DNA of 64,000 nucleotides, taken from the NCBI GenBank assembly GCA_013112635.1, contig JABFGF010000007.1:186001-250000 (forward strand), written 5' to 3'. The position numbers and the translations under genes are program-made. Origin of the DNA: Calditrichota bacterium (GTDB lineage Bacteria > Calditrichota > Calditrichia > Calditrichales > J004). Shown here one piece after another: positions 15,597 to 24,910 of this stretch. Below the pieces are notes generated by a model. It had not been told where the DNA came from and made no database searches. It saw nothing but the letters and a program-made list of their open reading frames with translations. Position 1 is the stretch's first letter. Each line of letters starts with the position of its first letter.

Positions 15597-18248
15597 ATGT
15601 CATATCGTGATCCTGTTTGTGAAATGAAACTTGAAGGTTCATCAAAGTTTATTAGTAATTTTGAGAAACAAACTTTTGAGTTTTGTTCAGAAACATGTAA
15701 AAAACAGTTTGATGAAGCACCACAATATTATAGCACGAAAAAGATGCATTCTGAAAGCACGTATCAGATTTCTAATGATGGTATTCAGCGTAGTGAGATT
15801 CCAATAATTGGTATGGATTGTGCATCATGTGCTTTAACAATTGAGAAACAAGTGTCCAAATTAAATGGAATTAAAAATGTTTCTGTTAATCAGGCAACAG
15901 AAAAACTATTTATTGAGTATTCTCCGGACAAAGTAACCCTGACAGATGTTATTGGAAGTATTAAAACGGCTGGATATGAATCCGGTTTAGCTAGATTGTC
16001 CTTAGGCATAGGCGGGATGCATTGTGCTTCTTGTGTAACTGATATTGAAGCAGGTTTAATTAAAAAAGCAGGTGTCATTTCTGCCAACGTCAATTTGGGT
16101 AGTGAGTCAGCAGAAATTAAATATATTCCATCATCTATTAAAATAAAGGACTTAAAAAAAGAGATAGAAGACCAAGGGTATCAGGTGTTCGATACATCAT
16201 CACATTCGTCTAACAAGGATAGTGCAGAGGATGAAAACCAGAAGGCCCGTTTATTAGAATATAAATCACTGATGCGGAAATTTATTTTTTCTGGAATTAT
16301 CTCACTGTTCATCATGGCCTTCAGTTATCCTGATTTGATTGGTTTACCTGAAGAATTTCAACATGGCGGTGAGTGGCTTCGCTATACTTGGATGATAATG
16401 TCAATATTGTCTTTGGCAGTTATGTTTTGGGCAGGGTCGCAATTTTATTCCGGGGCATGGTCCGCTTTAAAAAGCCGTTCGGCAAACATGCATACATTAA
16501 TTGCAACGGGCATTACAGCTGCATGGTTATATTCAACTACTGCTACTTTTTTTCCGGATGTGTTCCCAAAAGCTGAGTTGGCCGACCAGTTTTATGATGT
16601 TATTGCCGTTGTTGTTGCTTTGGTGGTTCTTGGCATGGCACTGGAAATAAGAGCAAAAGGAAAAAGTTCTGAAGCGATAAAAAAACTTATGGGTCTACAG
16701 GCAAAAACAGCACGTGTAGTTCGTAATGGAAAAGAACAGGATGTTCCGGTAGAAGAAGTGGTTTTGGATGATATTATTATTGTACGACCAGGTGAGAAGA
16801 TCCCGGTAGATGGAATTATTATTGATGGGTCGTCTGCCTTGGATGAATCAATGATTACCGGAGAGGCTATCCCTGTTGCAAAAAAACAAGGTGACGAAGT
16901 TATTGGTGCTACAATCAACAAAACAGGATCTTTTAAGTTTAAAGCTACAAAAGTAGGAAAAGATACGGCACTTGCTCAAATCATCGATCTTGTTCAACAG
17001 GCTCAGGGTTCAAAAGCACCCATTCAAAGGATTGTTGATAAAGTATCTGGTTATTTTGTACCTGCTGTAATGATAATCGCTATTCTTTCTTTTGTCGCCT
17101 GGTATGATTTTGGTCCACAACCCAACCTGATTTACTCCCTGATAGTATTTGTAACTGTGCTGATTATTGCCTGCCCATGCGCCTTAGGGCTTGCCACCCC
17201 GATTTCATTGATGGTTGGAGTTGGTAAGGGAGCGGAGAATGGTATTTTAATTCGCAGTGGGGAAGCGCTGGAAATGGGGCAAAAGCTCAATACCATTGTA
17301 TTGGATAAAACAGGAACAATTACAGAAGGCAAACCAAAAGTTACAGATGTTATAACAGAAAACGGATTTAAGATTGATGAGATTTTGATGTATACAGCAA
17401 GCGTAGAGAAAGCCTCAGAGCATCCATTAGGTGAAGCAATTTTACATGAAGCAAAGAAAAAATCTCTTTCTTTAAAGGATCCAACAGATTTTATAGCTAT
17501 TCCCGGGCATGGTGTACAAGCAAATGTAAATCGTAAAAAAATTGCTTTAGGTAACTATAAAATGATGGAAAAACTAAATATCGACTTGAGTGACCTAAAA
17601 ACTAAGAGTGACCACCTTGCTGAAAATGGTAAAACGCCAATGTTTATTGCCATTAATGATGAAGCAGCAGGGATTGTTGCTGTTGCAGATACTGTAAAGC
17701 CGGATTCAATAGACGCAATCGCAAAGCTAAAAACAATGGGTTTGGAAGTAATTATGTTAACGGGGGATAACAAACGAACCGCAGAAGCAATTGCGAGAGA
17801 GGTGAATGTTGACCGAGTGTTGTCTGAAGTATTACCGGAAGAGAAAGCATTGAATGTTAAGAAATTACAGCAGGAAGGAAAACATGTTGCGATGGTAGGT
17901 GATGGTATTAATGATGCACCAGCTTTGGCCCAGGCTGAGATTGGTTTTGCCATTGGCTCTGGCGCAGACGTGGCCATGGAAGCATCTGATATTACACTGA
18001 TTAAAAGTAGCTTGAAAGGTGTGGTAACGTCAATTCAATTGTCAAAAGCAACAATGAAAAACATAAGGCAGAACTTATTTGGTGCGTTCTTTTATAATGG
18101 ACTTGGTATTCCGGTCGCTGCTGGTATTCTTTACCCATTTTTTGGATTACTGTTATCTCCATTGATAGCAGGTGCAGCAATGGCATTTAGTTCGGTAACG
18201 GTGGTTACAAATGCAAATCGTTTACGAAGGTTTTCACCGCAAAAATAA
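15597..18248 (+). CDS. Copper P1B-type ATPase with YHS-HMA-HMA N-terminus
   Basis: 883 residues. Order: YHS domain (DPVCEM; Cys8, Cys30, Cys34), HMA 1 (GMDCASC, Cys75/Cys78), HMA 2 (GMHCASC, Cys143/Cys146), then the membrane ATPase core with CPC (Cys526-Pro-Cys528), DKTGT (Asp570), SEHPLGEA and [10 protein letters not shown]. The CPC site and the paired HMA domains fit Cu(I) transport. The [15 protein letters not shown] block is typical of this YHS-containing branch, distinct from the CopA at 946. It may load periplasmic copper proteins such as the downstream cupredoxin instead of serving only detoxification; that is inference. Confidence 0.94.
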   Translation: MSYRDPVCEMKLEGSSKFISNFEKQTFEFCSETCKKQFDEAPQYYSTKKMHSESTYQISNDGIQRSEIPIIGMDCASCALTIEKQVSKLNGIKNVSVNQATEKLFIEYSPDKVTLTDVIGSIKTAGYESGLARLSLGIGGMHCASCVTDIEAGLIKKAGVISANVNLGSESAEIKYIPSSIKIKDLKKEIEDQGYQVFDTSSHSSNKDSAEDENQKARLLEYKSLMRKFIFSGIISLFIMAFSYPDLIGLPEEFQHGGEWLRYTWMIMSILSLAVMFWAGSQFYSGAWSALKSRSANMHTLIATGITAAWLYSTTATFFPDVFPKAELADQFYDVIAVVVALVVLGMALEIRAKGKSSEAIKKLMGLQAKTARVVRNGKEQDVPVEEVVLDDIIIVRPGEKIPVDGIIIDGSSALDESMITGEAIPVAKKQGDEVIGATINKTGSFKFKATKVGKDTALAQIIDLVQQAQGSKAPIQRIVDKVSGYFVPAVMIIAILSFVAWYDFGPQPNLIYSLIVFVTVLIIACPCALGLATPISLMVGVGKGAENGILIRSGEALEMGQKLNTIVLDKTGTITEGKPKVTDVITENGFKIDEILMYTASVEKASEHPLGEAILHEAKKKSLSLKDPTDFIAIPGHGVQANVNRKKIALGNYKMMEKLNIDLSDLKTKSDHLAENGKTPMFIAINDEAAGIVAVADTVKPDSIDAIAKLKTMGLEVIMLTGDNKRTAEAIAREVNVDRVLSEVLPEEKALNVKKLQQEGKHVAMVGDGINDAPALAQAEIGFAIGSGADVAMEASDITLIKSSLKGVVTSIQLSKATMKNIRQNLFGAFFYNGLGIPVAAGILYPFFGLLLSPLIAGAAMAFSSVTVVTNANRLRRFSPQK

Positions 18249-18290
18249 TTCGAAGTATGTTTTAGAATAGGAATATGAAAGGAAAATGAA

Positions 18291-18671
18291 ATGGAACTTG
18301 ATCAAATAATAGTAACAATTGTCGGTATTCTTTCATCGGTGTGGGTTGCATGGTTTTTCTGGTTCTCTGAAAGGAAGGCAACTCATGTAACATCATCCAA
18401 TAGCAATGTTCAGGAGGCAATGATTAAGGTTAAAGGAGGCTACAGCCCGGATATTATAGTTGTGCAAGCAGGTAAACCTGTTCGTCTAAATTTTCATAGG
18501 GAAGAAACGGCGCTTTGCTCAGAACAGGTTTTGTTTTCAGATTTTAATAAGCAAGCAACACTTACACCTTTTACAACAGTTCCTGTTGAATTTACACCGG
18601 ATGTCCCCGGAGAGTATGAGTTTCAATGTGCTATGGGTATGCTACGAGGAAAATTAATTGTTGAGCAATGA
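18291..18671 (+). CDS. Membrane-anchored cupredoxin-domain protein
   Basis: 126 residues: one N-terminal helix (about 6-26) then a cupredoxin_1-type domain beginning GGYSPDIIVVQAGKPVRLNF. Candidate copper ligands are Cys76 (CSEQV), Cys113, Met115 and Met117 (CAMGM). Domains of this look are found next to copper ATPases and at the ends of ATPases themselves, and probably pass copper at the outer face of the membrane. It begins 42 nt after the ATPase stop with AAAGGAA as ribosome site. Confidence 0.83.
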   Translation: MELDQIIVTIVGILSSVWVAWFFWFSERKATHVTSSNSNVQEAMIKVKGGYSPDIIVVQAGKPVRLNFHREETALCSEQVLFSDFNKQATLTPFTTVPVEFTPDVPGEYEFQCAMGMLRGKLIVEQ

Positions 18672-18691
18672 TATTACAATGGAGATAAATC

Positions 18692-18874
18692 ATGGCAAAA
18701 GATTTGGTTTGTGGAATGCAGGTTGATAGTAAAGTGCCTGTAACTAAGAGCGAATTTAAAAACAAAGTCTATTATTTCTGCTCCGAATTATGCAAAGAGC
18801 AGTTTGACGAAAATCCACAAGAGTATATAAATGAAAGTTCTAAATCTATTAATGATAATTCAGAAAAAAAATGA
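18692..18874 (+). CDS. YHS-domain mini-protein (60 aa)
   Basis: A YHS domain (DLVCGMQVD at the start, then YYFCSELCKEQFDENPQEY). Its first 35 bases equal those of the 8393 gene. Its stop overlaps the next start (ATGA), indicating coupled translation with the TPR protein. Probable metal binding, as for its paralogues. Confidence 0.85.
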   Translation: MAKDLVCGMQVDSKVPVTKSEFKNKVYYFCSELCKEQFDENPQEYINESSKSINDNSEKK

Positions 18875-20265
18875 AAAAGCCAATTAACCGGATAACCTTT
18901 CTTTTTCTAAAACTATTTGCTCCTATCTTTGTAATGCTGGTTTGTGTGAATGCAGGCTCAATAGATTCAGTCTTTTTAAATACAGGAGAAGAAAATAAGA
19001 GCCTGTCATCAATATCCAATTACCAAGAACTATTCAATGAAAATATTAATTTTACTGAAAGCCAAATATACTCAGATAGTAGTAATAACTTTTTCAACAT
19101 CTTTCCAGCTCTACAATATGCAGATAATGAAAATTGGGATGCAGCGATAATTGAAATTAGCAATGCTATTGTTTCTGTCCCAGATTTTGATCTAGCCTAT
19201 AACTTTCGTGGGCTGATTTATATGAAAAAAGAAATGTTTGATCTGGCAATATCTGATTTTAATAATGCCATAAGGATTAACCCGGACTTTGCTTTGGCCT
19301 ATTTTAATCGTGCAAATATATATGAAGAATACGGGCAATATGATAAGGCATTTTCAGATTATTCATATTCCATTACGCTGAATAAAAATTTTGCATTATC
19401 GTATTATAGTCGAGGGCGTTTATTTGCATTTAAAGGGGAATCAGAAGAAGCGCTCATCGATTTAAATACTGCCATTGATCTTAATCCAAGTTTATATCAT
19501 GCTTATAATGATCGCGGGATTATTTATAAATATGTAGGGCGCTCAGATCTGGCAATGATTGATTTCAATACTGCAATTGAACTTAATCCTGAATATAGTT
19601 TAGGTTATTTTAATAGGGGAAATTTGTTGCATGCTCAAGGTCTTTATACTCAGGCAATCGAAGACTATATTGCGGTTGTCAAAATGGAACCTTCAAATAA
19701 AGAAGCTTTTTACAATCTCGGAAATTCATATGCATTAAAAGGCGATGTTCAGCAAGCAATTGTAAATTATTCTAAAGCAACAGAAGTCGATCCGGGATAT
19801 TCATTAGCTTATTATAATAAGGCGATTTTGGAGGAACAGCTTGGTGAAGGCAGTACTGCAATAAAATCTTTTACAAAATTTATTGAAACATCGCCCGCAA
19901 ATGATACAGAATTCCTTGACTATGCTAAGTATAAAATTAAAAAATTATTAAAAATAAAAATCCATCTTAGCGTCATTTTTGTTACAAATAGTTTTACTGC
20001 GATGAATGTAATTAATGAACTAAATGAAGGAAGAAACTTTAAAACAATCGTTGAGAAGTATTCTGAAGGCCCAGGTAAAGAAAGTGGAGGGGATATCGGT
20101 TGTTATTCCCCTGGTGATTTAAGAATTGACCTGGATATGACAGCAGTGAACTTACCAAAAGGGCAATATAGTGATATTATTAGCACAAATGAAGGATACT
20201 TTGTTTTGATGAAGACCGGTGAATATGTGATTGATGAATTTGATAATTCGGTTGCTTGTAATTAG
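18871..20265 (+). CDS. Exported TPR protein with C-terminal parvulin (PpiC) domain
   Basis: 464 residues: N-terminal signal or anchor (residues 8-28), then about seven or eight TPR units (for example FDLAISDFNNAIRINPDFAL and SDLAMIDFNTAIELNPEYSL), and a C-terminal PpiC-like fragment (VIFVTN, FKTIVEKYSEGPGKESGGDI, DEFDNSVACN). PpiC domains isomerise prolyl bonds during folding of exported proteins. The rotamase part is short and may be only a binding module. Coupled to the YHS gene, it ends the copper cluster. Confidence 0.8.
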   Translation: MKKPINRITFLFLKLFAPIFVMLVCVNAGSIDSVFLNTGEENKSLSSISNYQELFNENINFTESQIYSDSSNNFFNIFPALQYADNENWDAAIIEISNAIVSVPDFDLAYNFRGLIYMKKEMFDLAISDFNNAIRINPDFALAYFNRANIYEEYGQYDKAFSDYSYSITLNKNFALSYYSRGRLFAFKGESEEALIDLNTAIDLNPSLYHAYNDRGIIYKYVGRSDLAMIDFNTAIELNPEYSLGYFNRGNLLHAQGLYTQAIEDYIAVVKMEPSNKEAFYNLGNSYALKGDVQQAIVNYSKATEVDPGYSLAYYNKAILEEQLGEGSTAIKSFTKFIETSPANDTEFLDYAKYKIKKLLKIKIHLSVIFVTNSFTAMNVINELNEGRNFKTIVEKYSEGPGKESGGDIGCYSPGDLRIDLDMTAVNLPKGQYSDIISTNEGYFVLMKTGEYVIDEFDNSVACN

Positions 20266-20450
20266 GACAGTTAGGGTGGCCTTTTCGATTTAGTCTTGGG
20301 ATGGGAGGTCATTAAAGGAAATATCAATCCTAACCAAATAGAGTGTGATTTCGGTTTATAGTTTTAGTATCGTTATGCCGGTTAATCTATGTTATTAGTT
20401 ATGAAATAATATGCTTTGTTCAGGTGAAAATGAAAACTTATTTCAAATTT

Positions 20451-20657
20451 TCACCTTGTATGGCATTCGATTGAGCAGTAATAACAACCATCAACATTTG
20501 TGTAATAGTCTTTTGCTTTCTTCATTGCAGCTTTACAACCTGAAAAGTCACCAAGGTTTATTCTGTTCTGAACATCAGGTAAATAAGAACATCCTTCCTT
20601 ATGGATTTCGTGTTCCCCTGTAGACTGGGCATTTTTGTTTACAAAATATTTAGACAT
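20451..20657 (-). CDS. Small conserved Cys-rich protein (68 aa)
   Basis: Start chosen at the ATG at 20657, 3 nt after GGAGGTG. The sequence (KEGCSYLPDVQNRINLGDFS, then GCYYCSIECHTR at the C-terminus) is a recurrent hypothetical of FCB genomes; the C-terminal CxxCxxxC-H looks metal-binding. A promoter-like element at 20699-20734 matches one at 60760-60800. Confidence 0.8.
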   Translation of the reverse strand: MSKYFVNKNAQSTGEHEIHKEGCSYLPDVQNRINLGDFSGCKAAMKKAKDYYTNVDGCYYCSIECHTR

Positions 20658-20698
20658 ATTCACCTCCAAAGAATTGGTTTCGTTTTGCTTCCTCTATA

Positions 20699-20734
20699 CT
20701 TATATAGTGTGAACGAAATATTAAAATGGTGCAG
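20699..20734 (-). promoter_or_regulatory. Promoter-like element shared with 60.76 kb
   Basis: On the minus strand it reads CTGCACCATTTT, 12 bases, ACACTATATA. The same two blocks with the same 12-base gap occur on the plus strand at 60760-60793. The TATATA block lies about 43 nt before the small gene it faces. Confidence 0.5.
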
Positions 20735-20790
20735 TAGTCTAAAAAAAGAAGAACTTAATACTCATTTAAGGCAAATAAGTATCTAAAAAC

Positions 20791-20810
20791 GCGTGCCATA
20801 TGCGTGCCAT
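20791..20810. repeat. Direct repeat pair GCGTGCCAT, 11-bp period
   Basis: GCGTGCCAT at 20791-20799 and 20802-20810. A second pair of the same period but different sequence lies at 21059-21077, beyond the tRNA scar. Tandem short repeats near a tRNA suggest recombinase arm sites; no integrase gene is in the window. Confidence 0.55.
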
Positions 20811-20939
20811 GCAGATGGTAAATTGTGGGTGATTTATGGTAATAAATGGTGACGATTGATGCCATTTTTGGATGGGGTAAGTAGTTGAATTTTAATAAGT
20901 TTATGTTGTTTTTATTGAAGTTGGAGGATGTTGCTTTTG

Positions 20940-20986
20940 ACGGACTGAAAATCCGTGTGTCCCCAGTTCAATTCTGGGAGACGCCA
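20940..20986 (+). tRNA. tRNA-Phe-like 3' half (fragment, anticodon GAA)
   Basis: Anticodon arm ACGGA-CTGAAAA-TCCGT (20940-20956, anticodon GAA at 20947-20949), variable loop, T arm CCCAG-TTCAATT-CTGGG (20962-20978) and acceptor strand AGACGCC plus A (20979-20986). The upstream sequence has neither a D arm nor a GGCGTCT acceptor partner, so this is not a working tRNA gene. Such 3' halves are left where an element integrated into a tRNA gene. Confidence 0.7.
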
Positions 20987-20996
20987 CACTCTTAGG

Positions 20997-21027
20997 CCCT
21001 GTAAACACTGGCTTTGCAGGGTTTTTT
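20997..21027 (+). terminator. Terminator after tRNA fragment
   Basis: CCCTG (20997-21001) / CAGGG (21017-21021) followed by six T. Likely the original terminator of the tRNA gene. Confidence 0.65.
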
Positions 21028-21058
21028 ATTTTAAGCAAACTCCTAAAATTCTCAAAGT

Positions 21059-21077
21059 GGTACTATATCGGTACTAT
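21059..21077. repeat. Direct repeat pair GGTACTAT, 11-bp period
   Basis: GGTACTAT at 21059-21066 and 21070-21077, 73 bp past the tRNA fragment. Shares the 11-bp period of the pair at 20791. Confidence 0.5.
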
Positions 21078-21511
21078 GTTATTTTCTTTTCCTTATCAAT
21101 TACATCAACTCCACAAAATTATTATTCAATCTCATTTTTTTTCTTCGATTTTCTTTGAGCCTGATTCTTTAAATACTATTACATTCGTATGATACATATC
21201 AGCGTCCCGAATGTGGAAACTAGGTAATATGAGGATGAATATGAATAAGAAGTATATAATTTATGAAATCCATGCTTACTAAAATAAAATACGAAACGGA
21301 TATATCAAAAACAGGTGCAGGTCTAGTGAATCGGTTAAACAATTTTAATAAAGACACCTTTTTGTTAAAAAAGGTAATCCTCCAAATTCAAGTACGGTTT
21401 GAGTTGAAATAAATTATTTTTTTTATCATAATATGATATTGGTTGTATTAATTTGAGTCTTTTCTTTTTGCTATTCGTCTTAGAGAATAAAAACATTGAA
21501 AGGAAACTAAG

Positions 21512-22030
21512 ATGAAGACGCAAGAATTATTAGATATTTTGGAAACAAATCAAGAGAAAACATTGAGGTTTGAATATAAACCTGGAAAATTCGTTGAATC
21601 TAATTTTCACATAACTGAAGTTAAAAATCTAAAAATAAATTCAGTAGATTGTGGAGGGGTGGAAAATAATTGGAATGAAACGATATTACAACTATGGAAT
21701 CCTCAAAAAGAATCCGAAAGATATCCAATGAGTGGGAAAAAAGCATTAAATATTTTAACTACAGTTAATAGAATAAATCAAATGGATAAGGACTCTACGG
21801 TATTTTTTGAATACGGAAATAATAATGTAAATATTAGCAATTTCTTGATTGACCAATTTGAAACTGATGAGAAATTTTTAACTTTTAGATTTAAAAGCAA
21901 AAATTCTGAGTGTAAGTCACAATCAAGAAAAAGTGAAAATAATGTTGAAAAGGGCGTCGGTATCAATTCATCATGCTGTAATCCAAAACCTGAAAAAAAT
22001 GTAAAATGGCAAGGGTTGTTAAGAAAATAA
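21512..22030 (+). CDS. DUF6428-family protein with Cys-Cys tail
   Basis: 172 residues. The body (LRFEYKPGKFV, HITEVKNLKINSVDCGG, TILQLWNP) matches the DUF6428 family as I recall it, often found in arsenic operons of Bacteroidota. The C-terminus carries SSCCNPKP, a vicinal Cys pair of the kind that binds As(III) or other soft metals. The sigma factor gene follows in the same direction after 56 nt. Function unknown. Confidence 0.68.
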   Translation: MKTQELLDILETNQEKTLRFEYKPGKFVESNFHITEVKNLKINSVDCGGVENNWNETILQLWNPQKESERYPMSGKKALNILTTVNRINQMDKDSTVFFEYGNNNVNISNFLIDQFETDEKFLTFRFKSKNSECKSQSRKSENNVEKGVGINSSCCNPKPEKNVKWQGLLRK

Positions 22031-22086
22031 ATAGAATCCTTTTAGTAAGTTTAATAAATTTCATTAAACAAATTATTGAAAATAAT

Positions 22087-22614
22087 ATGGACATTGCACA
22101 AGTTTATAAAAACTACCATTCGAATTTAATACATTTTGTTTCAAATAAGATAAATAATTTGGGTGATGCGGAAGACATAGTGCATAATATCTTTCTTAAA
22201 ATGCAATCAGATTTAGTTAATTTAAGCAGTATAAAAAATATTAAAAGCTGGTTGTACAGTGTTGCGAAAAATGCAGTTATTGACTTTTATCGATCAAAGA
22301 GAAAAAACGAAACAGAAAATTCTATAAATAATAGTTACTTAATTGAAAATGAGCCAGCTTTCAAAAAGGTTGCCGATTCAATTGAAATTTTTATCAACCA
22401 ATTGGAAGAGCCATATCGCAAAACATTAATATTATCTGATTTGGAGCTGGTGCCCCAAAAAAAGATAGCTAAAGAGTTGGCAATTCCTTACTCAACTGTT
22501 AAAACTCGTGTGCAAAGAGGTCGTGAAAAAGTTAAAAAAATGATGTTTGATTGTTGTATTTATGAGTTTGATAATAAAGGCAGAGTAATAGATTATAGTT
22601 GTAAAAATAATTAA
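22087..22614 (+). CDS. ECF RNA polymerase sigma factor, SigZ-like
   Basis: 175 residues from the ATG at 22087. Region 2 (NNLGDAEDIVHNIFLKMQSD, then KSWLYSVAKNAVIDFYR) and region 4 (LEEPYRKTLILSDLELVPQK, then PYSTVKTRVQRGREKVKK) are complete, with a short C-terminal tail containing Cys (FDCCIYEF, DYSCKNN). No anti-sigma gene follows. The upstream DUF6428 protein could fill that role or act as sensor; this is speculative. The ribosome site is weak. Confidence 0.85.
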   Translation: MDIAQVYKNYHSNLIHFVSNKINNLGDAEDIVHNIFLKMQSDLVNLSSIKNIKSWLYSVAKNAVIDFYRSKRKNETENSINNSYLIENEPAFKKVADSIEIFINQLEEPYRKTLILSDLELVPQKKIAKELAIPYSTVKTRVQRGREKVKKMMFDCCIYEFDNKGRVIDYSCKNN

Positions 22615-22687
22615 AAGTTGGTTGGTGACTTTCAATGTTCTAATGTTTTTAATTTGTCACCACTGCAAACAATATTAGTTTAAAAAA

Positions 22688-23587
22688 TTATTTATTACCG
22701 TCAATTGCACACCGTAATGCGTGAGATTGCATTGCTACATGGTTTCTTCCCACTGCTCCAAAAACTCGATGTCCTGCAAGAACTGATGCTGTGAGCTTTT
22801 CAAACATATACTTGTCCCTGTACTCACTTGAAACTCGATTCACTTCATTAGTGAATACACTTCCGGTTTCTTTGGAGGTTGCAGTAGGGGAAAACCAGTT
22901 GCTTGGAAATTGCCACCAAGAGAGATCATTATCAGGCCAATACTTTTCTACAGCCTTATCCAACTCATCAAAGTTTGCAATTGATGAGTTTAAACCTTCA
23001 TATTTGGAATAGTGTTTCAATGTATTTGTAGTTACTGCTTGAAGCTTTTCTATATTGAGACTTCTTCTCTCTCTCAATTGAACAGTATTGCGTAAAACAT
23101 AGAAAAGCATAACCTGGTCTGCAGAAAAAGTATTTAAAAGATGGTTAATCTCAAGCTGTTTTGGTGGTTCCAGGGATCGAGCTTCAATTTTGTCTTTGGA
23201 TGCTAAAAAGCGAATGAGACCAGGTTCTCCGCTTTTTTTAATGCTCTCATTTAGAGAGGAACTAAATCCTGAACCGGTCCCTTCATAAAATGAAATAGTC
23301 GGTTTAAAAGCTGTCCAAAGTTTTACTAACCGATCATATTGAGGATGGGATGAATTAAAGGAGTGGTGAACACCCTCATAAACAAGAATACCTCCGGAAT
23401 TTGGATCTTGAAGATGAATAGTCCATTCAGGTTCCATAACTTGTGGCCATTGTTTATATCCAATAAGTTCTTTGGAACAAGAATTTTGATCGGCTAATTC
23501 AATTACAAAAGCTCCTATGTGATTGACATTTATTGGGTGGATACCAAACACTATAATAATTTTTATAAGTCCTATGAAATTGTTCAT
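22688..23587 (-). CDS. Exported TIKI/EreA/ChaN-superfamily-like protein
   Basis: 299 residues, signal-like N-terminus (IGLIKIIIVFGIHPI), ribosome site GGAAAGG before the ATG. Phrases such as GILVYEGVHHS, ISFYEGTG and a C-terminal VFGAVGRNHVAMQS resemble the TIKI/TraB/haem-uptake superfamily, which includes metal-dependent hydrolases. I cannot place it in a named family. A decayed relative-like sequence lies at 55.2-55.9 kb. Two copies of the 17-bp palindrome lie in the gap before its start. Confidence 0.55.
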   Translation of the reverse strand: MNNFIGLIKIIIVFGIHPINVNHIGAFVIELADQNSCSKELIGYKQWPQVMEPEWTIHLQDPNSGGILVYEGVHHSFNSSHPQYDRLVKLWTAFKPTISFYEGTGSGFSSSLNESIKKSGEPGLIRFLASKDKIEARSLEPPKQLEINHLLNTFSADQVMLFYVLRNTVQLRERRSLNIEKLQAVTTNTLKHYSKYEGLNSSIANFDELDKAVEKYWPDNDLSWWQFPSNWFSPTATSKETGSVFTNEVNRVSSEYRDKYMFEKLTASVLAGHRVFGAVGRNHVAMQSHALRCAIDGNK

Positions 23588-23664
23588 AAGCCTTTCCTTT
23601 TTTGATGTATAGAGGTTTTCTATTTAACAGAAATTTAGATATTAGATTTGTTTTTCTTGAAATT

Positions 23665-23702
23665 ATTTGTAAAATACAAATTTAAATTTGTAACTTGCAA
23701 AT
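23665..23702. promoter_or_regulatory. Tandem palindromic operators (two copies, 21 bp apart)
   Basis: Copy 1, ATTTGTAAAATACAAAT (23665-23681), is a perfect dyad with a 3-base centre. Copy 2, ATTTGTAACTTGCAAAT (23686-23702), has one mismatch. Centres are 21 bp apart, two helix turns. They sit between divergent genes (22688-23587 and 23798-24244). Confidence 0.72.
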
Positions 23703-23797
23703 ATTTGATTCTAAGAAAGGTTTGAAATTATGCATTTTTCATTTATATCTAGAACAGAATAAGCTAATTAATATTATTTGAATAAAAGGAGTATCAA

Positions 23798-24244
23798 ATG
23801 CAGGTATTAAAAAATATCCAGATTAACGTCCAGATACCAATTAACAAATCCAAAAGAGAAGTTTGGGATGCACTTTTAAATGACATTGAAAGTTGGTGGC
23901 ACAAAGATTTCTATGTTTTAGCTGAGTCACAAATAATTTTGGAGCCATTTGCCGGTGGCCGTTTATACGAAAAAACTATTGATGGCTCTGAAGGTTTATG
24001 GTATACAGTTTCGTCAATTCATAAAGATCAAACAATCGAATTATTTGGTCATTTACGTCCTGAATTTGGTGGACCTGCAACTTCGTTGTTGAAAATTAAT
24101 TTGTCTGAAAATAATGGTACTACTGTCTTACAAATATATGATTCTTTATATGGAGTAGTTGATGAGGCAAAAAAACAGTCAATTGAATCGGGTTGGAAAT
24201 TACTTTTTACAGAAGGATTAAAAAAATATATAGAACAGAATTAG
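23798..24244 (+). CDS. SRPBCC/AHSA1-family protein
   Basis: 148 residues of the START-like AHSA1 fold: IQINVQIPINKSKREVWDAL at the start, WWHKDFY, EPFAGGRLYE and SGWKLLFTEGLKKYIE near the end. The family binds hydrophobic ligands or acts in ligand conversion; the ligand is unknown. It has AAAGGAG before the ATG and lies next to the tandem palindromes. Confidence 0.82.
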   Translation: MQVLKNIQINVQIPINKSKREVWDALLNDIESWWHKDFYVLAESQIILEPFAGGRLYEKTIDGSEGLWYTVSSIHKDQTIELFGHLRPEFGGPATSLLKINLSENNGTTVLQIYDSLYGVVDEAKKQSIESGWKLLFTEGLKKYIEQN

Positions 24245-24301
24245 AATTAAATAAATTAATAATGTTATCAACATAAGAATAGTTCTATTCCGGAGAATAA
24301 T

Positions 24302-24817
24302 ATGAAGAAAAGAATATTTATCGTTCTAGGTTTTATGATATCATTTAGTATTGGTTTTTCTTTTAATGAAATTAGAATTGAGCAATCTAATAATGAGACA
24401 ATAGAAGGAAAAGTAACGGGGATTGGAGGGATTTTTTTTAAAAGTAAAAATCCAAAAAAAATTAGAGAATGGTATAAAAAATATTTGGGTTTAGATACTG
24501 ATAAATATGGAACAAATTTTGAGTGGCGCCAAGGTGCTGACACTACTAAAAAAGGATTTACACAATGGAGTCCGTTTTCAGAAAAAACAAAATATTTTGA
24601 ACCATCACAAAAAGATTTTATGATTAATTATCGGGTGAGAAATATTGAAGCTTTGGTTGATAAATTAAAAAAAGATAGCGTGGTTATCACTGATAAAATA
24701 AAGACTTATGAATATGGGAAGTTTGTCCATATTCTAGATTTAGAAGGTAATAAGGTTGAATTATGGGAGCCTAATGATATTGAATATGAAAAACTCGTAA
24801 TAGGACGGACAAAGTAA
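24302..24817 (+). CDS. Exported VOC (glyoxalase-fold) protein
   Basis: 171 residues: an N-terminal hydrophobic segment (about 5-22), unusual for this family, then one VOC half-repeat (GIGGIFFKSKNPKKIREWYK, NYRVRNIEALVDKLK, HILDLEGNKVELWEP). Members bind metals and act as dioxygenases, isomerases or resistance proteins. The terminal Glu of VELWEP is a usual metal ligand. Substrate unknown. Ribosome site CGGAGAAT. Confidence 0.8.
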   Translation: MKKRIFIVLGFMISFSIGFSFNEIRIEQSNNETIEGKVTGIGGIFFKSKNPKKIREWYKKYLGLDTDKYGTNFEWRQGADTTKKGFTQWSPFSEKTKYFEPSQKDFMINYRVRNIEALVDKLKKDSVVITDKIKTYEYGKFVHILDLEGNKVELWEPNDIEYEKLVIGRTK

Positions 24818-24910
24818 AATAGGAGAGTGGAATTTAAAATAGCGAAAAATATTTTTCGGAAAAGTGAATGAAAAATGTTGATTTTCAAAGTTGGAAGGAA
24901 AATACAAATA

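Larger units (their letters stand above)
20670..21511. other. Gene-poor junction region (842 bp)
   Basis: No convincing gene. It holds the minus-strand promoter-like element, two direct-repeat pairs, the tRNA-Phe 3' half and a terminator. The remainder, 21080-21511, shows only short AT-rich ORFs without ribosome sites. The DUF6428 gene starts at 21512 behind AAAGGAAAC. Confidence 0.6.

Noticed and set aside
20930-20990. A complete tRNA-Phe gene
   Set aside because: There is no D arm and no 5' acceptor strand complementary to AGACGCC in the preceding sequence.
22624-22661. A bidirectional terminator between the sigma factor and the minus-strand gene
   Set aside because: GGTGAC/GTCACC can pair, but the loop is 26 bases long and no T run follows on either side.
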